Assembly (NCBI GenBank): GCA_949825065.1 | Contig: OX463856.1 | Span: 14,755,238-14,819,237, forward strand | DNA length: 64,000 nucleotides | Direction: 5' to 3' | Source: Odontocerum albicorne | Lineage: Eukaryota; Arthropoda; Insecta; Trichoptera; Odontoceridae | In this document: piece by piece, positions 1-12,800 of the stretch | How the letters are laid out: each line of letters starts with the position of its first letter | Numbering within the stretch: position 1 is the stretch's first letter | The notes under the pieces: generated by a model | What the model was told of the DNA's origin: nothing | Databases searched by the model: none | Seen by the model: the letters and a program-made list of their open reading frames with translations, nothing else | Made by a program: the position numbers and the translations under genes

Positions 1-626
1 CGATTCTAAGAGATAATCCATTCTGATAGCTTTCTCTTTTCTACAATATTTATCAATTCCCGAAGAAACATAATTTTTTAAAATTTATTTTAAAGAAAAG
101 CTTAAAAATTATTTATGTTTTTTTTTATTTCTAATGCATAAACTTTGTAGATATAAATTTTTATTATTAAATTATATTTATAAGAAAAACACTATTAGGT
201 CCACTTAAAAAACATCATGAAATAAAAAATTTATTATTTTATTTGTGAAGGAAAATTTTGCATACCAATTAGATTGATACTCAATTAAAAATATTTAAAT
301 ATTAAATTGCATTCAATATTTGTTTTAGAGTGTTAAATGTTAAGGTTATTGTTTTAATAAAAACATTAAATAGCTTTTTAATCAAAATTTATTCAAAATG
401 CATATCCTCATATTCTTAATGATGTAGTCGGAATACCTAGATCTTATCTTAATTTCCTCAAGAATATTGTTTCATGCAAAGTGTTTGATGAAAAACAGTT
501 TCCAAAATATTCAATGCACTATTTTGACTGTGACCATTATATGTTACTATGAGAGCGGCATTTTATATTTAATTTCCATTGGTTTGTTTATTTTTAATAC
601 TATTAATGGTAGTATTTAGTAGTAGA
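1..626. other. AT-rich stretch without recognisable feature
   Basis: This is strongly AT-rich sequence with many stops in all frames. I see no gene, terminal inverted repeat or tRNA-like box in it. Confidence 0.5.
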
Positions 627-850
627 AAAAACTATAAGTCTAGTACAGTTCAGAATGATAAGCGTTTACAAATTTGAATGAGATTAGTTTAAAAGAAGTA
701 CGAATGATTTTTTTATATTTGTAATTTATAAATGGTGATATGTTGTAATTGAAAAAAAGTATAAGTCTGGTATTATTAATATATTCAGAATGATAAATGT
801 TTACAAATTTGAATGAGACTTGTCTGGAAGAAGTACGAATGGATGTAAAA
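627..850. repeat. Imperfect tandem duplication, about 115 bp x 2
   Basis: Two adjacent copies share the blocks 'tataagtct', 'cagaatgataa', 'gtttacaaatttgaatgaga' and 'agaagtacgaatg' in the same order. It lies directly upstream of LINE remnants and may be a duplicated piece of a degraded LINE. The open frame seen on the minus strand here just reads the duplication twice and is not a gene. Confidence 0.55.
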
Positions 851-879
851 CATAATAAAAAGGAAGTGTTAGGCTTAGA

Positions 880-1960
880 TGTTGTGAACACAGAACTAAT
901 AGTGTATGGGTGTGAACAAGTGACTGATAGTTTTTCAATAAATGTTGAGAATCTGACAACCCACTGAAAGAGTTGAGGAGTGCAGAGATAGTTCCATTAT
1001 ATAAACAAAAGTGTGTAAGAATGGAGTACGTAAGTTACGGACCCATTAATTTGCCGAGTGTAGTTGGTAAACTATTGAAAAATTCTGATAGAGAGAGTGA
1101 GAAGAAATACTGAAAAAAAGTGTGTAATGCTCTGGGTACCTTTTAAAGTAGAAGAGGATGCATGGATCTGATTTTATATCTGCGTATGCTTGTGAAAAAA
1201 TTAAATGGTATATTATGCGTACATGGACTTACTAAAACCATAAGCATATGACCATGTGATAAGAGGAAAGCTATGGATAATATTAAATGAATATGTTGTT
1301 TTAATGTAAATTAATATGTGCTATTACATCAATATACACTAAAGTAGAGTATATGTTAGATTGAATGGTTCCTTGTCTGGGTGGTTTAATATTTCAAAAG
1401 AAGTAAAGTAAGGATGTGTTATATCACCCTGTTGTTTTAATCTTTACATAGATTCATGTGTGAAAGAACTACAGAAGTCAATGGGTAGCACATAATGATG
1501 AATGACGTGTGCAGTTTGCTGTAGGTTGATGACAGGTTGTGTTAGCAGAGAATGAGAATGAATTATGTCTGATAAGCAAATGGAATGAGAGATGTAAAGA
1601 GAAAGATGTGTGAGTAAATATTGAGAAATCCAAAGTCAAGTGATAGCAAAGTGTAAAAGGAAAAATAAATGTGACACATGGGTGAGTAAATATTGAGAAA
1701 TCAAGATTCGAACAAGTTGAAGAATTTGGCTTTTTAGATAGTACTTCCTCAGATGGTGGAAGAGTTACAAAGGATATTTAACGGTGTATAGCAATAGGAA
1801 ACAAAATTAATGGGGCACTAAAACATACTCGAACTGAACAGTATCAAAATCTGTCAAGATGATAATCCACGACAGATTTTATTACTATTGGGAATGTGCA
1901 CCGCACCATCTTACTGGAAATAAAAGTCCTTCTCATCCATAAGCTCTTCACTAATGCATG
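880..1960 (+). mobile_element. Degenerate non-LTR retrotransposon (LINE) reverse transcriptase fragment
   Basis: Conceptual translation in shifting frames gives reverse-transcriptase pieces in the expected order. A segment like 'RMEYVSYGPINLPSVVGK' is the region before the palm. Next comes a 'GCMDLILYLRMLVKKLNG' segment, then 'KQGCVISPCCFNLYIDSC' (the QGCxxSPxLF motif), then 'VLAENENELCLISKWNER' just after the catalytic box, then 'FEQVEEFGFLDSTSSDGG' (the thumb YLGS motif). Many stops and frameshifts make it a dead copy. It belongs to the same LINE family as the fragments at 41440-42230, 52240-53220 and 57510-58530. The end is approximate. Confidence 0.7.
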
Positions 1961-2038
1961 GTACGACAAATTCCTGCAGCAAGTTCAAGTAAACGGCATG
2001 GTGTAAAACTGTGTATACTTTTTAGGACACCTTAAATA

Positions 2039-2573
2039 GGGTGTCCCAATAAGAGGGCCGGATTTAAATTTGGTACCCTTTTTTTATAAAGTTGACAGCT
2101 CTAAATATTTCTATTTATCAAGCTATTTTTCAATCTTGCGATTAGTAAATATGGAACTTTACACGAAATAACGTGTTATTATGGTTAAAACTCATTATAA
2201 AAATGCGGAAAGTTTTGCTTAAACAGTTCGTAAACTTCGTGGAATTTTCGGTAGAAATAATGGTCCAAATGAGTCGTCAATTCGAAGATTAATTAAAAAA
2301 TTTGAAGAAACTGGTTCGATTCTGGACAATACGTCACCCATGCGTCCTTGTAGCAGGCGTTCACTCGAAAACATAGCCGCAGTGAAAGAGTTACTGAATC
2401 CCCAAGAACATCAATTCATCATCGTTTACAAGAATTAGACGTTTCAAGAAGCACCTTACAGCGAGTTCTCACAAAATATCTGGGTCTGCATGTCTACAAG
2501 ATCCGAACTCAAACCCAAGAACTCAAACCAGCAGACAGCAAAAACTAAATCTGGCACTCTTATTGGGACACCC
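2039..2573 (+). mobile_element. Tc1/mariner-like deletion derivative (DUF4817-type HTH transposase)
   Basis: The terminal inverted repeat GGGTGTCCCAATAAGAG is present at both ends and the element is flanked by TA on both sides. Inside, from about 2181, the plus strand encodes a helix-turn-helix start of the type found in arthropod mariner-like transposases. It shows 'TVRKLRGIFGRNN', 'SSIRRLIKKFEETGSI' and, after a frameshift, 'HHRLQELDVSRSTLQRVL'. An early in-frame stop follows 'ESFA'. The whole catalytic DDE/D domain is deleted, so the copy cannot be autonomous. Confidence 0.8.
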
Positions 2574-2629
2574 TATAGAAGTCAATCTCTTAACTATAAT
2601 ATTTATTGGAAGGTATGTTCAATCAATGA

Positions 2630-3180
2630 ATCAATATTAGAGTTAGATTCTTCTGAGCTGTCAATATTTGCATCTGAATCAATATCAGATACTATTTTAG
2701 ATTCAGAATTTTATTGTTCTGAACCGTCGGTTATCTTTATTATCCCATTTTCTGAGTTACAACCTTCGAACAGCATTGGAGATCACTGGTGATGCAACAT
2801 TTTTTTAAATAAGTATTCCACTATTTTTCCCAGGATCAGCTTCCAATTTTGATGACAGGTGTCTACAGAATGTTATCAGTTAACAGCCAGGATTCATATT
2901 CCTTTCTCAATAATAGTCTGTTAGCTGAAACTTCAAGTGGCTACAGATTGGCTATTCAAGTCACCAGGAATCACCACAAATGTTCATGTTTTTCCACAAT
3001 TTTATCTTTGACCTGTTCGGGCAAATGTCCACAAAATACATCAAGTACTAGCACGCTCGTTGGGTTACGAAGACTTCCATGACACCTATTCTACACAATA
3101 CAGTCTTTCATAAGCTCTGTCAACATCCACCCATTTCTTGTGCATGTAGAATAACATTTTTGTGGCATATTTAATTCAAA
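2630..3180 (-). mobile_element. Pogo/Tigger-like transposase remnant
   Basis: Minus-strand translation across frames gives 'TSVLVLDVFCGHLPEQVK' followed by 'IPGDLNSQS'. This resembles the DDE_1 (jerky/Tigger) pattern of a 'VLD.F.GH' motif followed by a proline-glycine 'LTSQLQPLD' block. Further on, 'LHHQ.SPMLFEGC' and an acidic tail 'ESKIVSDIDSDANIDSSE' match the usual C-terminus with a serine/aspartate-rich end. Several stops show it is defunct. I see no terminal repeats, so the limits are only those of the similarity. Confidence 0.5.
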
Positions 3181-3479
3181 CTTGAAGGCTTCGGGGCTTC
3201 CACGTTAAAACCGTGTGGCACTGTGTGCAAAAAACGAGAAAAATTGAAAAAAAACTGCAATTGTAAGACTCAAATCAATCCAAAGATGCACCTCAAACCA
3301 AGATACGTTTATATGGGGAAAATAGTGCAACTTGAATCAAAAAAATATATTACATAATTGAGCACATTCATAGTTCATTTTTTATATGTAAATGTATGTA
3401 AAACACATGAAAAAAATTATAATAGGAATATATTATTAATGATGTATGTAAAAACATAGATACATATATCATTACGCTT

Positions 3480-3810
3480 TTCCCTATCTGAGTAGGCTAA
3501 GCAACAGATTTTCCTATCTCAGTAGACAACCTTTGCCTCTTCTACATCCTGTAACTTCTCATACAACTCTGATTTCTCCGACTATTTACGTTTCCTTCTT
3601 TCTAAATATTGTTCACTTGATCCAATCATACTTTCCTTTGTCTTCCTCTACCATGTCTTTCACTCACATTTGCACTGTATATTAATTCGTTCTACATGTT
3701 CACACCTTCTCAGAGTACTCTTCTTCATTCTACTCAACATATCAGATTTAAGTTCACATTCATTCGTAATCACTTCATTCCGTATTTTGTCATACATCAT
3801 CAAATGACAC
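3480..3810 (-). mobile_element. LINE 3' fragment
   Basis: The reverse complement resembles the C-terminal end of the LINE ORF seen better at 41440-42230, including pieces equivalent to 'KVWLDQV' and the 'VGKPTQIG'-like end. It is heavily mutated and kept only as the 3' end of the element. Confidence 0.5.
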
Positions 3811-4447
3811 TTAGCTTACACTTTGTGCAAGATGGCATACATTTTGTAACTTGTCCCCGGGCGCTGAAGACCTACACCATTACTAAAGTAACCCTAAACA
3901 ATTAACTGTGAAACAGTGGAACTTGTTTTATGGGGAGTGACACATTTCAAAAGAAAGAAAATATAATGTTTAAGTTTCCCTTATTGTCATTTATAAAATT
4001 ACTCATTTTTGTACATCCCGGTTAGTCAGTCATTTCAATTTCCCCTGCAATATCAGTTGTAGGATTTCAAGTTTTTTCCTTAGCGATATTAATTTTCCTC
4101 TTATTGATTCTTGATATTTATCTATTTATCACTTCATTGTACATATAAAAATCTGATGGACATATTACCAGGTGATAATCTCTTCCAACAAACCTGACAA
4201 CAGCAAACCAAGGTAGTTACATGGTAGTAAAAATTATTCAAATTATTATTCATTTATACAAAATTCATGAACATTATGGCAAGAATAAAAGTGAGATATT
4301 ATCAATAAACGAAAAAAGGTAGGGATGTTGGAGAGGGAAAGAAGATGAGGAATTAAACACATAACATTATGGACTAGAAATTAACAGTTTTTTTAAAGCT
4401 TTTATAACATGTTAATGACAGAACTTGTTCAACATTATTACTTATTA
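3811..4447. other. No recognisable feature
   Basis: AT-rich intergenic sequence. I see no supported coding frame or inverted repeat. Confidence 0.4.
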
Positions 4448-4625
4448 TAATTTGTTTTATCAAACAATGTTTATTCCACTTTATGTAACAGTATAATCCT
4501 ACCAGTTTCAAGGGTACCGTTACATAAAGTGGACTAAACAGTGTTTGATAAAACAAATTATATTATCTTTTAACCTCCACCATGTTAATGCCTTGACTAT
4601 AAATAATACATTATTACTTACTTTG
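4448..4625. repeat. Foldback MITE, copy 1 of 3
   Basis: A 113 bp palindrome (4448-4560) has arms starting 'taatttgttttatcaaac' and ending with the reverse complement, around a centre reading 'ataatcctaccagtttca'. The right flank 'ttaacctccaccatgttaat' recurs beside the copy at 55647. It also recurs, inverted, beside the copy at 47283, so the repeat unit is longer than the hairpin. No coding capacity. Confidence 0.75.
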
Positions 4626-4631
4626 TCTACA

Positions 4632-5237
4632 TAGGTCTGTAAATATGAAACTGATTTTTTTAATAGAAAATACACATTTATTGTATGAAAATGGTAAAAA
4701 ATATTTTATTTAAAGTATTGCCCATCACTAGCTACACATATTTCCCATCTCTCTGGCAATTTGTGGATGCCACGCCAAAAAAACTGTTGCTCTTTTGAGG
4801 CAAACCAATCATCGAGCCATTTTCGTAAGAAGTGAAGTGCTGCTCAGCAAGTGCGTGTCCCATCAATGCAAATAAGTAGTAATCAGATGGAGCCAAGTCT
4901 GGTAAGTAAGCCGCATGCAAAAGTATTTGCCAACTAAGTCTTACCAAGAGCATGCTCACCGTAAGCTTCGACAAGCATTCGATGCAATTCTACAGCAGTT
5001 TTCTTCAAATGGTAACAGAAAATCAATGCTGTCTGCAAATCGTAGTTTTCAGGCACAAAAACAGATATTCAACGCTATGAAAACATATGTAGTTGTATTC
5101 AACTTGTATTGTTGTGAGTTAAAAGTCTGACAAATCTAAACACAAGAAAAAGGCGCCAATGACGCGGTTTGACAGTCACTACATTGACAACTAGAGCTAT
5201 CTATGAACAAATTTCAGTTTCATATTTACAGACCTGA
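4632..5237 (-). mobile_element. Internally deleted mariner, same family as 54126-55402
   Basis: The ends are AGGTCTGTAAATATGAAAC and its reverse complement. The sequence matches the near full-length copy at 54126-55402 on both sides of a large internal deletion. The minus strand keeps the C-terminal 'AAYLPDLAPSDYYLFALM' (mariner YSPDLAPSD motif) and, after the join near 4938, sequence upstream of the transposase N-terminus. About half of the element is missing. The copy is non-autonomous. Confidence 0.8.
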
Positions 5238-5555
5238 TATATTTTATTACTTAATTTAATTTTCTCTTCTCGGTGGTTGACATTTTTATTCATCCATTAC
5301 GAGCTATTGTGTTGCTAGATGAAGCATTTCAAACCTCTTCCTATGAATAAGACTCGAAAATGCAGGTCTTGTAAATGAAAAAGTAGTTACTAATAAAATA
5401 ATCAAAAGCTATATGAATTTTCATTAATTTCAGTTTCCATTGCAATAAAGTAACCAAATCATCGTTAAATGTATGAAGGTACTGTAATAATAAGTGAAGT
5501 AATCAAACAATATAAAATTGTTAATTCATTTAGTATTTATATTGTAGAATTTCAT
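5238..5555. other. No recognisable feature
   Basis: AT-rich spacer between two transposon insertions. Nothing supported on either strand. Confidence 0.4.
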
Positions 5556-5700
5556 TTTTAAACAGAATGATTTGACACTTAAATGTGATAAAATTCTGCA
5601 CTTTGACAATGCTTTTGTAAAGTGAAGTAGATCTGTCACTTTAATTAAAGTTATTGTGTAGAATTTTACATATTTAAGTGTCAAATCATTCTGTTTTAAT
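5556..5700. repeat. Short MITE with about 40 bp terminal inverted repeats
   Basis: The left arm AACAGAATGATTTGACACTT is repeated inverted at the right end (AAGTGTCAAATCATTCTGTT). The similarity continues inward through 'aaatgtgataaaattct'. The total length is about 140 bp and there is no coding potential. Confidence 0.7.
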
Positions 5701-5859
5701 AAAAAATTGGTTATACTTACCATTCGTATGTAAGAATGTGTCATAATTACGGTTTAATACTTATGTTTCAATTATTAATGTCATATTTACGGATTAGGGT
5801 TGATAATATTGATGTCTTCAAATATGTAAATTATTGTGATATGTTTTAATTATTGTGAA

Positions 5860-6230
5860 CAAATAGGAATGGATACAAACGAAAGAACAAACTGAAGAGG
5901 AAGCCAATAAGTGTCACGCTGAGGAAACTCACAGAAAGCGTTATTTTCGACAAGTGCAACAACAGCAAGAGACTGAAAAAGAAGCCAACGAATATCATAT
6001 TGAAGAAGCACAATGAATATGCGACTTTAGTCAACACTGTGAGAGAAAACTTGTTTGCCAAAATGACAACTTGGACATAAGAAGAGTTGAAATTCATAAC
6101 TGTGACTTGATGAATATTAAATGCCAATTCTAACATTCTCTCAATTTTGCAACTGAAAGATCTGACAAAACATTAAAATATTGCTGCCATAAAAAAACTA
6201 TTCATAAAGATGAAAATGAACCGCGATATC
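5860..6230 (+). mobile_element. Possible Helitron replicase remnant
   Basis: Translation gives a glutamate/arginine-rich stretch 'QTEEEANKCHAEETHRKR' and 'RQVQQQQETEKEANEYHI', followed in another frame by 'MNIKCQF' and 'SLNFATERSDKTLKYCCH'. This order resembles the repeated E/R-rich N-terminus and the cysteine-containing 'C..C....F..E.......CC..G' block found ahead of the Helitron_like_N domain in insect Helitrons. The helicase and Rep parts are absent. Assignment rests on motif order only. Confidence 0.4.
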
Positions 6231-6869
6231 AGTTCCAACTTTCGATCAGTTGTTAAGCAATTCAGATTTTCCGGGCTACCAAAACTTTGAAACAAACATT
6301 CATTCTTAAAACTTTTCAGTAGTTTTCATTTTTCAACCTTTCAGCTTAACAAGTAAATTTATATTCTGTTATTTTTCATAGGTTACAGTTAACAAACTTT
6401 CATTTTGTGGAACAGCTTATTAGAATATTTGAAAGTAAATTGCTTTGTTATACCACTAATTTACATTATTCCTTTTCCACCTGAAGAGAGCTTTGTGATA
6501 GGAGGTAAAAACACTTGTAACGGGGATTAGTGTTATTAGTAATGTAATGGATTAAAATATTTGAATTGAAATAAATTAAAAAGAATTTCTTTTCATTTCA
6601 TTACAACATATTACCTATATGTACATTCTTCACTTATTCTATACATTTACAGACTTTTTAATTCTCTTTCTGCCTAAATTTGGTAGCTCGCATAGTTTTA
6701 AAAATATAGCTCAGTACTTCATGTTACCAATTAGAATGCTAGAAAATATAGTATAAAAGCAAACAGTTTTTTTATTGTAAATTTATTTCAAAAAAATATA
6801 TAAAAACAATATTATATGTACTTAAGTGTGAATAATTAAATTTATAATAATAATAGACATTGAATAACA
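6231..6869. other. Region 3' of Nup62; no other gene seen
   Basis: AT-rich sequence containing the presumed Nup62 3' UTR on its right side. No other supported feature. Confidence 0.5.
6771..6787 (-). terminator. Candidate polyadenylation signals of Nup62
   Basis: On the minus strand, AATAAA occurs at 6776-6771 and again at 6787-6782, about 85-100 nt after the Nup62 stop codon. Position and sequence fit a short 3' UTR. Confidence 0.6.
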
Positions 6870-9800
6870 TTAATTATATGTGAGGTGGAAGGAGCGCTCA
6901 TTGTCCCTTCTCAAAGTGTTGTGCATGGCGGAGAGTTGCTCTAGCTTACTGGAGATTTGAGCAGTGGATGAATCTATCCATTGCATCGAAGATATATGGG
7001 CGTTGAGGATCTTGCCAATTTGTACAATCTAAAAGAAATAAAATGGATCATTACCTTTTGAACTTTATTTTTAGGATTACTAAGTCTTGCTTGTAAGGCC
7101 CTATCCCTGAGAAGTAAAATCCTGTCCTTGTAAAGCCCTATCTTAGAATGCCAAACTGGGAATATATAACTTGATCACTTTACCAATAGTAATGTATAGA
7201 TAGGTTCAAAGATAGGGTCATGATACCTAGACCAATAAAAGTTACAAAGTTTCGAAAACCGAATAAGTAACTTTAAACAGTAAAACACTGTTTAAAGTTA
7301 AATTAGTAAATTTACTAACGGAACAAAAAAAACTATTTTTTGTTGATATATTATATTTTTACCTTAATTATATATCTGTGATCTTGAGTCCAATAATAAA
7401 GACTTTAATATGAATTAAATAAATAAATAAATATAGGTTTATTGATAGTTTAGGGTATATGTCCTTAAGGGAAAGATGTTGATGGTTTGTTGATAAATAA
7501 AACACGTTTTCGATCGCAATGCGGAAAGAGAAATTTTATTGGTAACGTAGGTATTTATACTATTCCCGCGTGTGTGCGGGAATGCGAGCAAGATATCCTT
7601 CGTCTCGTTTCTGCATTCGCAAAACGATTAATGTCGTATGTAGGTGATAATTTATTTACGGAACTGGCGAGACAGGTGTGGTGCGTTCTCGCTCTAGTAT
7701 AGAATGCTTTCCGCATCGGCTATGAGTTGAATGACCGGACTTTGTACTGTTTGTTTTGCATTGCTAATGAATGCAAAGGTCATTTCATCGGTCATTGACC
7801 GCGTGTGCGACCGCCACAATAGCAACATAGTATGTGCTTAATACGTTTAAACGTTTAAATGTAAATGTAAGATAAAATCAAATTGAAATCTAAATGGATT
7901 AAAAAAGGTTGCGTTGACAACAATTTGGATGGGACATCTTATGGGAGTCAAATCAGGTCATTAAAAATCAGCATACATTTAAAGCAATGGAGATTCCATG
8001 CATTTTAAATAAATAGTATAACTATTAGGGAAATAAATCTTCATTACTAATATAACCTGCAGCCTGCAGCATGCGAGCAATTTTTTTATAAATGATGCAA
8101 TAAATAATAATAAAAAATTGTTTTTTATTAATAGTAAAACACCCTAAATTTTCAACATGAAGATTTATATCAAAATATAAAAATCTTATTTAACCCTTCC
8201 CTTACAGTGATAAAAATAATACGCGTGCTCCGGTGTTGGTTAGTGAGTACGCAATAAAAAATTAGCGATTTTAAATCGGAAAAATAAGAACATTCATAGA
8301 TAATCCCCTTAATTATAATTGAAGTTAAAAATTATAATAATTGAGATTTATTTGCTGAAAACATTAAAAAACCATCTGGCAACGCTCACGGAACGGGCGT
8401 ACGTCTAACCTATTTGCAAGCCTAGAAGCTACTAGTGGCGCGGAACGTCAGTCGCATACCCCGGCGCTTACGCTTATGCTTGCGACGTTGAGACAATTCA
8501 GCTCCTCGCAATTCAGTCTAGTATGCAAGAGTGAGATGCGAATATAGTGTCGCGCTTCCCGCATACTATTCACCTATCGTCAAGACGAGGCACTCGCAGC
8601 GTTTAAATGCGAATTTGTTTTCGATCTTTACAAAACACCTCGATGTAGTCGATAAATTCTGATTATTATTAATATTATTTTTTAAATCAATGCGTAAATA
8701 TATTATGGAGGAATACCTAAAATCTTAACCTTGTATTTATTATATTTATAGAGATATTGATGGTTATTAGAAGCAACATGTAGAAGATACCCAACACAGG
8801 GAAGGAAAGGTTAAATGAGATTTAAAATGAAAGTAATATATTATATACAAAAATTAAAAAGAAAATACAACATATGTACATATTTATTTTGTGTATCCAA
8901 AACAACAATATTTATTTATGTAATATAACGCTCATTTGTGTGAATTGTATAATATTTATATCCAATTCAGGAACCAAGGGTTCCGGGCACCATTCCCGAT
9001 GGTGTCTCAATATTTTCCAATGTAATTCCAAGCTAATAAGTTCAAGTATACTTTAAATATCCATAGGTAGCGCTTTTTTAGCAGCCTATTACCAAGCTGA
9101 GAGTATACTTGACACAGTGCTCTTGGTGATAGTAATAGGGTCACAAGAAAAATACAAAACAGCACTATATAAATAATGAAATGATTTAACCATTATAAGT
9201 ACTTAGGTATATGTTATGTATCTACTCGCATTCGGAACAATTTTATTTGAAATATATTACCATTCTAAGTAATAAATAATTTATTTCACATTTTTGCAAT
9301 TCATTTGAGAAATTATAATAAAGTGAACCTTTAAAGACCCAATACCAGTTTTGGCACACGACCCAAAAAGGTTGGCCATCCCCAATTGGGTTTTTTATTA
9401 ATATACCTACATGTTAAATATTGATATCACTTTTTTTCAAAATTCTTTAATGAGAAATTAAAAGGTTGCGATAAATTCGAGACCGAATATCTTCAGGCCA
9501 ATACGGTGCCTTTTTTAAAAAATAAAGTTAAATTAATACTTACTTGCTTAGTCCTAGTGCAGAGCAATTACTAATTACTTTTAAATTATTAAAACCCAGT
9601 CAATTTGACAAATCCCTTTAAGTGTTCTTTAAAATGTTAGATAGCTAATTAGTTGCCAGTACAATAAACTCAGAAAAAATTGATTTGTTAAAAAAAACAG
9701 TTGTGAATGATGATTATTTAAACATCATCAAAAATCATTATAGATCTTATAAAATTTTCAACCATGTTTGTAAAACATTATATAAATCCTGGATAAAAAC

Positions 9801-12800
9801 ATAAACTTACGGGGTCATTATTGTCATCACTTCGATTCGACTCGTTCAAGTGTTCGATGATTTCTTTCAAGTCCTCGGACATTTGCTTCAGTTGGGTGTC
9901 GACACTATCTGCCAGCTGATAACTGAAACAAGAAATGTTTTCCATTAAAATTTACTATTGCTCAATAATTGCATTGGAAACGTCACATTTCTATTTGATT
10001 TTCAACAATACACAGCGCAATATCAACAGTAGCAAAAATGTTAATACATAATAGTGTGTCGGTGTCCACCTTGACATGTGGAAGTAAAACTTGGACTTGG
10101 CAGAAGAAGGATAAAAGTAAGAGATTAATGCTGTGGAGATGCGTGCACTAAGGAAAATTTGCAGTATCAATGTTTGAAAGCAGGTGGAATGAAGACATCA
10201 GAAATGAATGCATGGATAAAATGGATGTTTTAAGTAAGATGAAGAAAGGAACTTGAAGATGGTTTTCGAACATGCAGAGAGAATGAATGATGAAAGAATG
10301 ACTAAGTGAATATACAAGTCAAAAGTGCAAGATATGCGTGGAGGTAGAGCTAGAAAAACGTGGCTGGACGAAATGGACCAGATTTTGAAAGAAGGTAAAG
10401 TGAGAAATATGAATAATAGAAGATTGTGCATCACAAGATGTGGAGGAGGCGAAGGTTGTGTGCATGGATAAAAAAGTTTGGAGATCTGTTCTCTCTGCCT
10501 ACTCTGATGATATGTATGTATGTAATTACGCCTTTAGTAAAATTTGTAAATGGGAAAGCCTGCTGAGAGGTGCTAAGAAGAATTTTCAGAGCTGTGAATG
10601 AGAACAGGTCTTGGCGCAGATGATTCAACAATGATACGTATGAGCTCTTCAAAGAACCCAGTGACATTAAATAGATTAATATTGAAAGGCTCTGATGATT
10701 AGGACACATACATCAAACAGAAGAATCTCGCCTCCCAAATTCCTGAACAGCAACCTTAAAAGTTGAATAGTTGGCAGACCAAAAATTGAGATGAGAGGAT
10801 AATGTCTCCAATTCTATTGACGCTCTAAAAAACTAGTGACGAGCTGTGTGGATTGGTGGAGACAAATTCTGGAGTAAGCCAAGATTTAGACTTAATTATT
10901 GTTGCACCAAAGATGAATGAAACAAATTAATTAAATTCAAATTATGATTAAATTAATTAATAAAATACCAATTAAAATTGAATTAACTAAATTCCCCTAA
11001 AAATTTAATTCCAATTTAAATAAAATTAATGATTGAAATTCCAATGAAAATTAAATAAATTAATAAAATTCCGATTCAAATATGAATAAATAAATTCAAA
11101 TTAAAATGAAATTTATGAATTCTGGACATTGGGGTTCCAATGGGTAGTAGGGCTACGATGGAGTATGCTTGGCTCGAAAGTATACTTCTACAAAATATTG
11201 TAACGCGCCACGTTGCAATGTCACCAGTAACACTACTACCAAGTCCGACTCTCTAGCGTCCACGAGTGGTCTCTCAGGCCCCGCGAACCCCGAGCAATGT
11301 CACCACTGACATTTCCATCAGTGTCATAGCAGATAGAGTGGACGAATGGCGAGTTTCCAGCGCCGTAAAACTGGATTCACCCAGCTAAGGGAAGGTAGCC
11401 CCAACAGAAAATCCTCCAGAGAAGGCAAGGGGAAACCACTCTGGATATCCCTCCCCAGGAAATCATTATGGAGAGAAATATGTCTACTCTCAAGTGATAT
11501 TCAACGTTGGGGGGACCTGACATGACAATGGGAAGAAGGAGAACATTGCTGATGGCAACAAATGACCTAGGCATTTTTTTCACCCAATACCCATAGGTAT
11601 AATATTTTTATATATTTTTTTCACCCAATACCCATAGTATATATATACTTTGGTCGTATATATTCTTTAAAAAAGCCTAAATAAAGAGTCGCCTTTTCAC
11701 AACATTGCACTTTGCACATAAGATAAATTACGTAAAGAAAAAATCGCAAACCAAAAAATTCATAATAATACTAATTTAAGAGAGAATCAATGCAAAACTG
11801 GCAAAAATTAAAATATGAAGATTTTCATATGAACAAATATGGTCACCCTATTGTTATATAATGTTATGAATAAAATAAATATATAAAAGTTATTCTAAAT
11901 AAGATTCGTCAAAAATTATACAATTTATTAAATGTCAGAGTGAAAACTGTCTGGACATTTTAAATTTATGCACAGTGCTAAAAACACTTTTCATACAAAT
12001 CACAATAAATTCTGTTGACGTTTAGTAGAGTCACTTCAAGGATGCTCCAATGGATGGTGTGGTATCTCATCGACAGTCAACAGATGAGTGACCAGTGGTT
12101 TTACTTTCTGGTCACTGGCTTTGTTGATCCCTTTAAAAGTTGTTTCTGGCCAACAGGGGAAATGCGTCAATTCTGGGTTCAGAACATTATTCCTTGTATT
12201 GTATTACACTTAAGTTGTATACAGTACAACCTGGTGGGCTTATTGCCATGTGGGAATATCTTCCAACCAACCAGAAAGATGTTAAAGAGACCTTAAGTGA
12301 AAACCAGACTGGAATCATTTTTCTTTAAATCTGGGTTCCAACAGGAATCGAAACTGCAACCTTCAGGTTAGGAGACAAGCGTCTTACCAACTAAGCCACG
12401 GAGGTTCCTTGTGTGATAAAGTTTTTGATTTAAAGTCAAGATCTAGATAGATAGATCAATGATTCCCAAAGAGATAACCGATACAACCACAAAATAAAGA
12501 AAACAGATATATGCTAAATATGTCATAATTGCAATGGAATAATTGATGTGTTGAATAAATGAAGAGCACTCTGAGATGATTTGGGTATGTGGAATAAATG
12601 AATTAACAAAGACAAACAAAACAAATATACGGTGCAAATATGAGAGGAAGGCGTGGTAGAGGAAAACCAAGGTACGTATGGTTGGATCAAGTGAATTATA
12701 TTTTGAAAAAAGGAAATGTAAAAAGTCTGAGACATCATAAGAGTTGTATGAGAAGGTATATGGATGTAGAAGAGGTGAAAGATGTGTAATATAAGAAAGT

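Noticed and set aside
9340..9385. hAT-like terminus 'aggttggccatcccc' in Nup62 intron 7
   Set aside because: No partner terminus or target duplication could be found nearby, so it is not called as an element.
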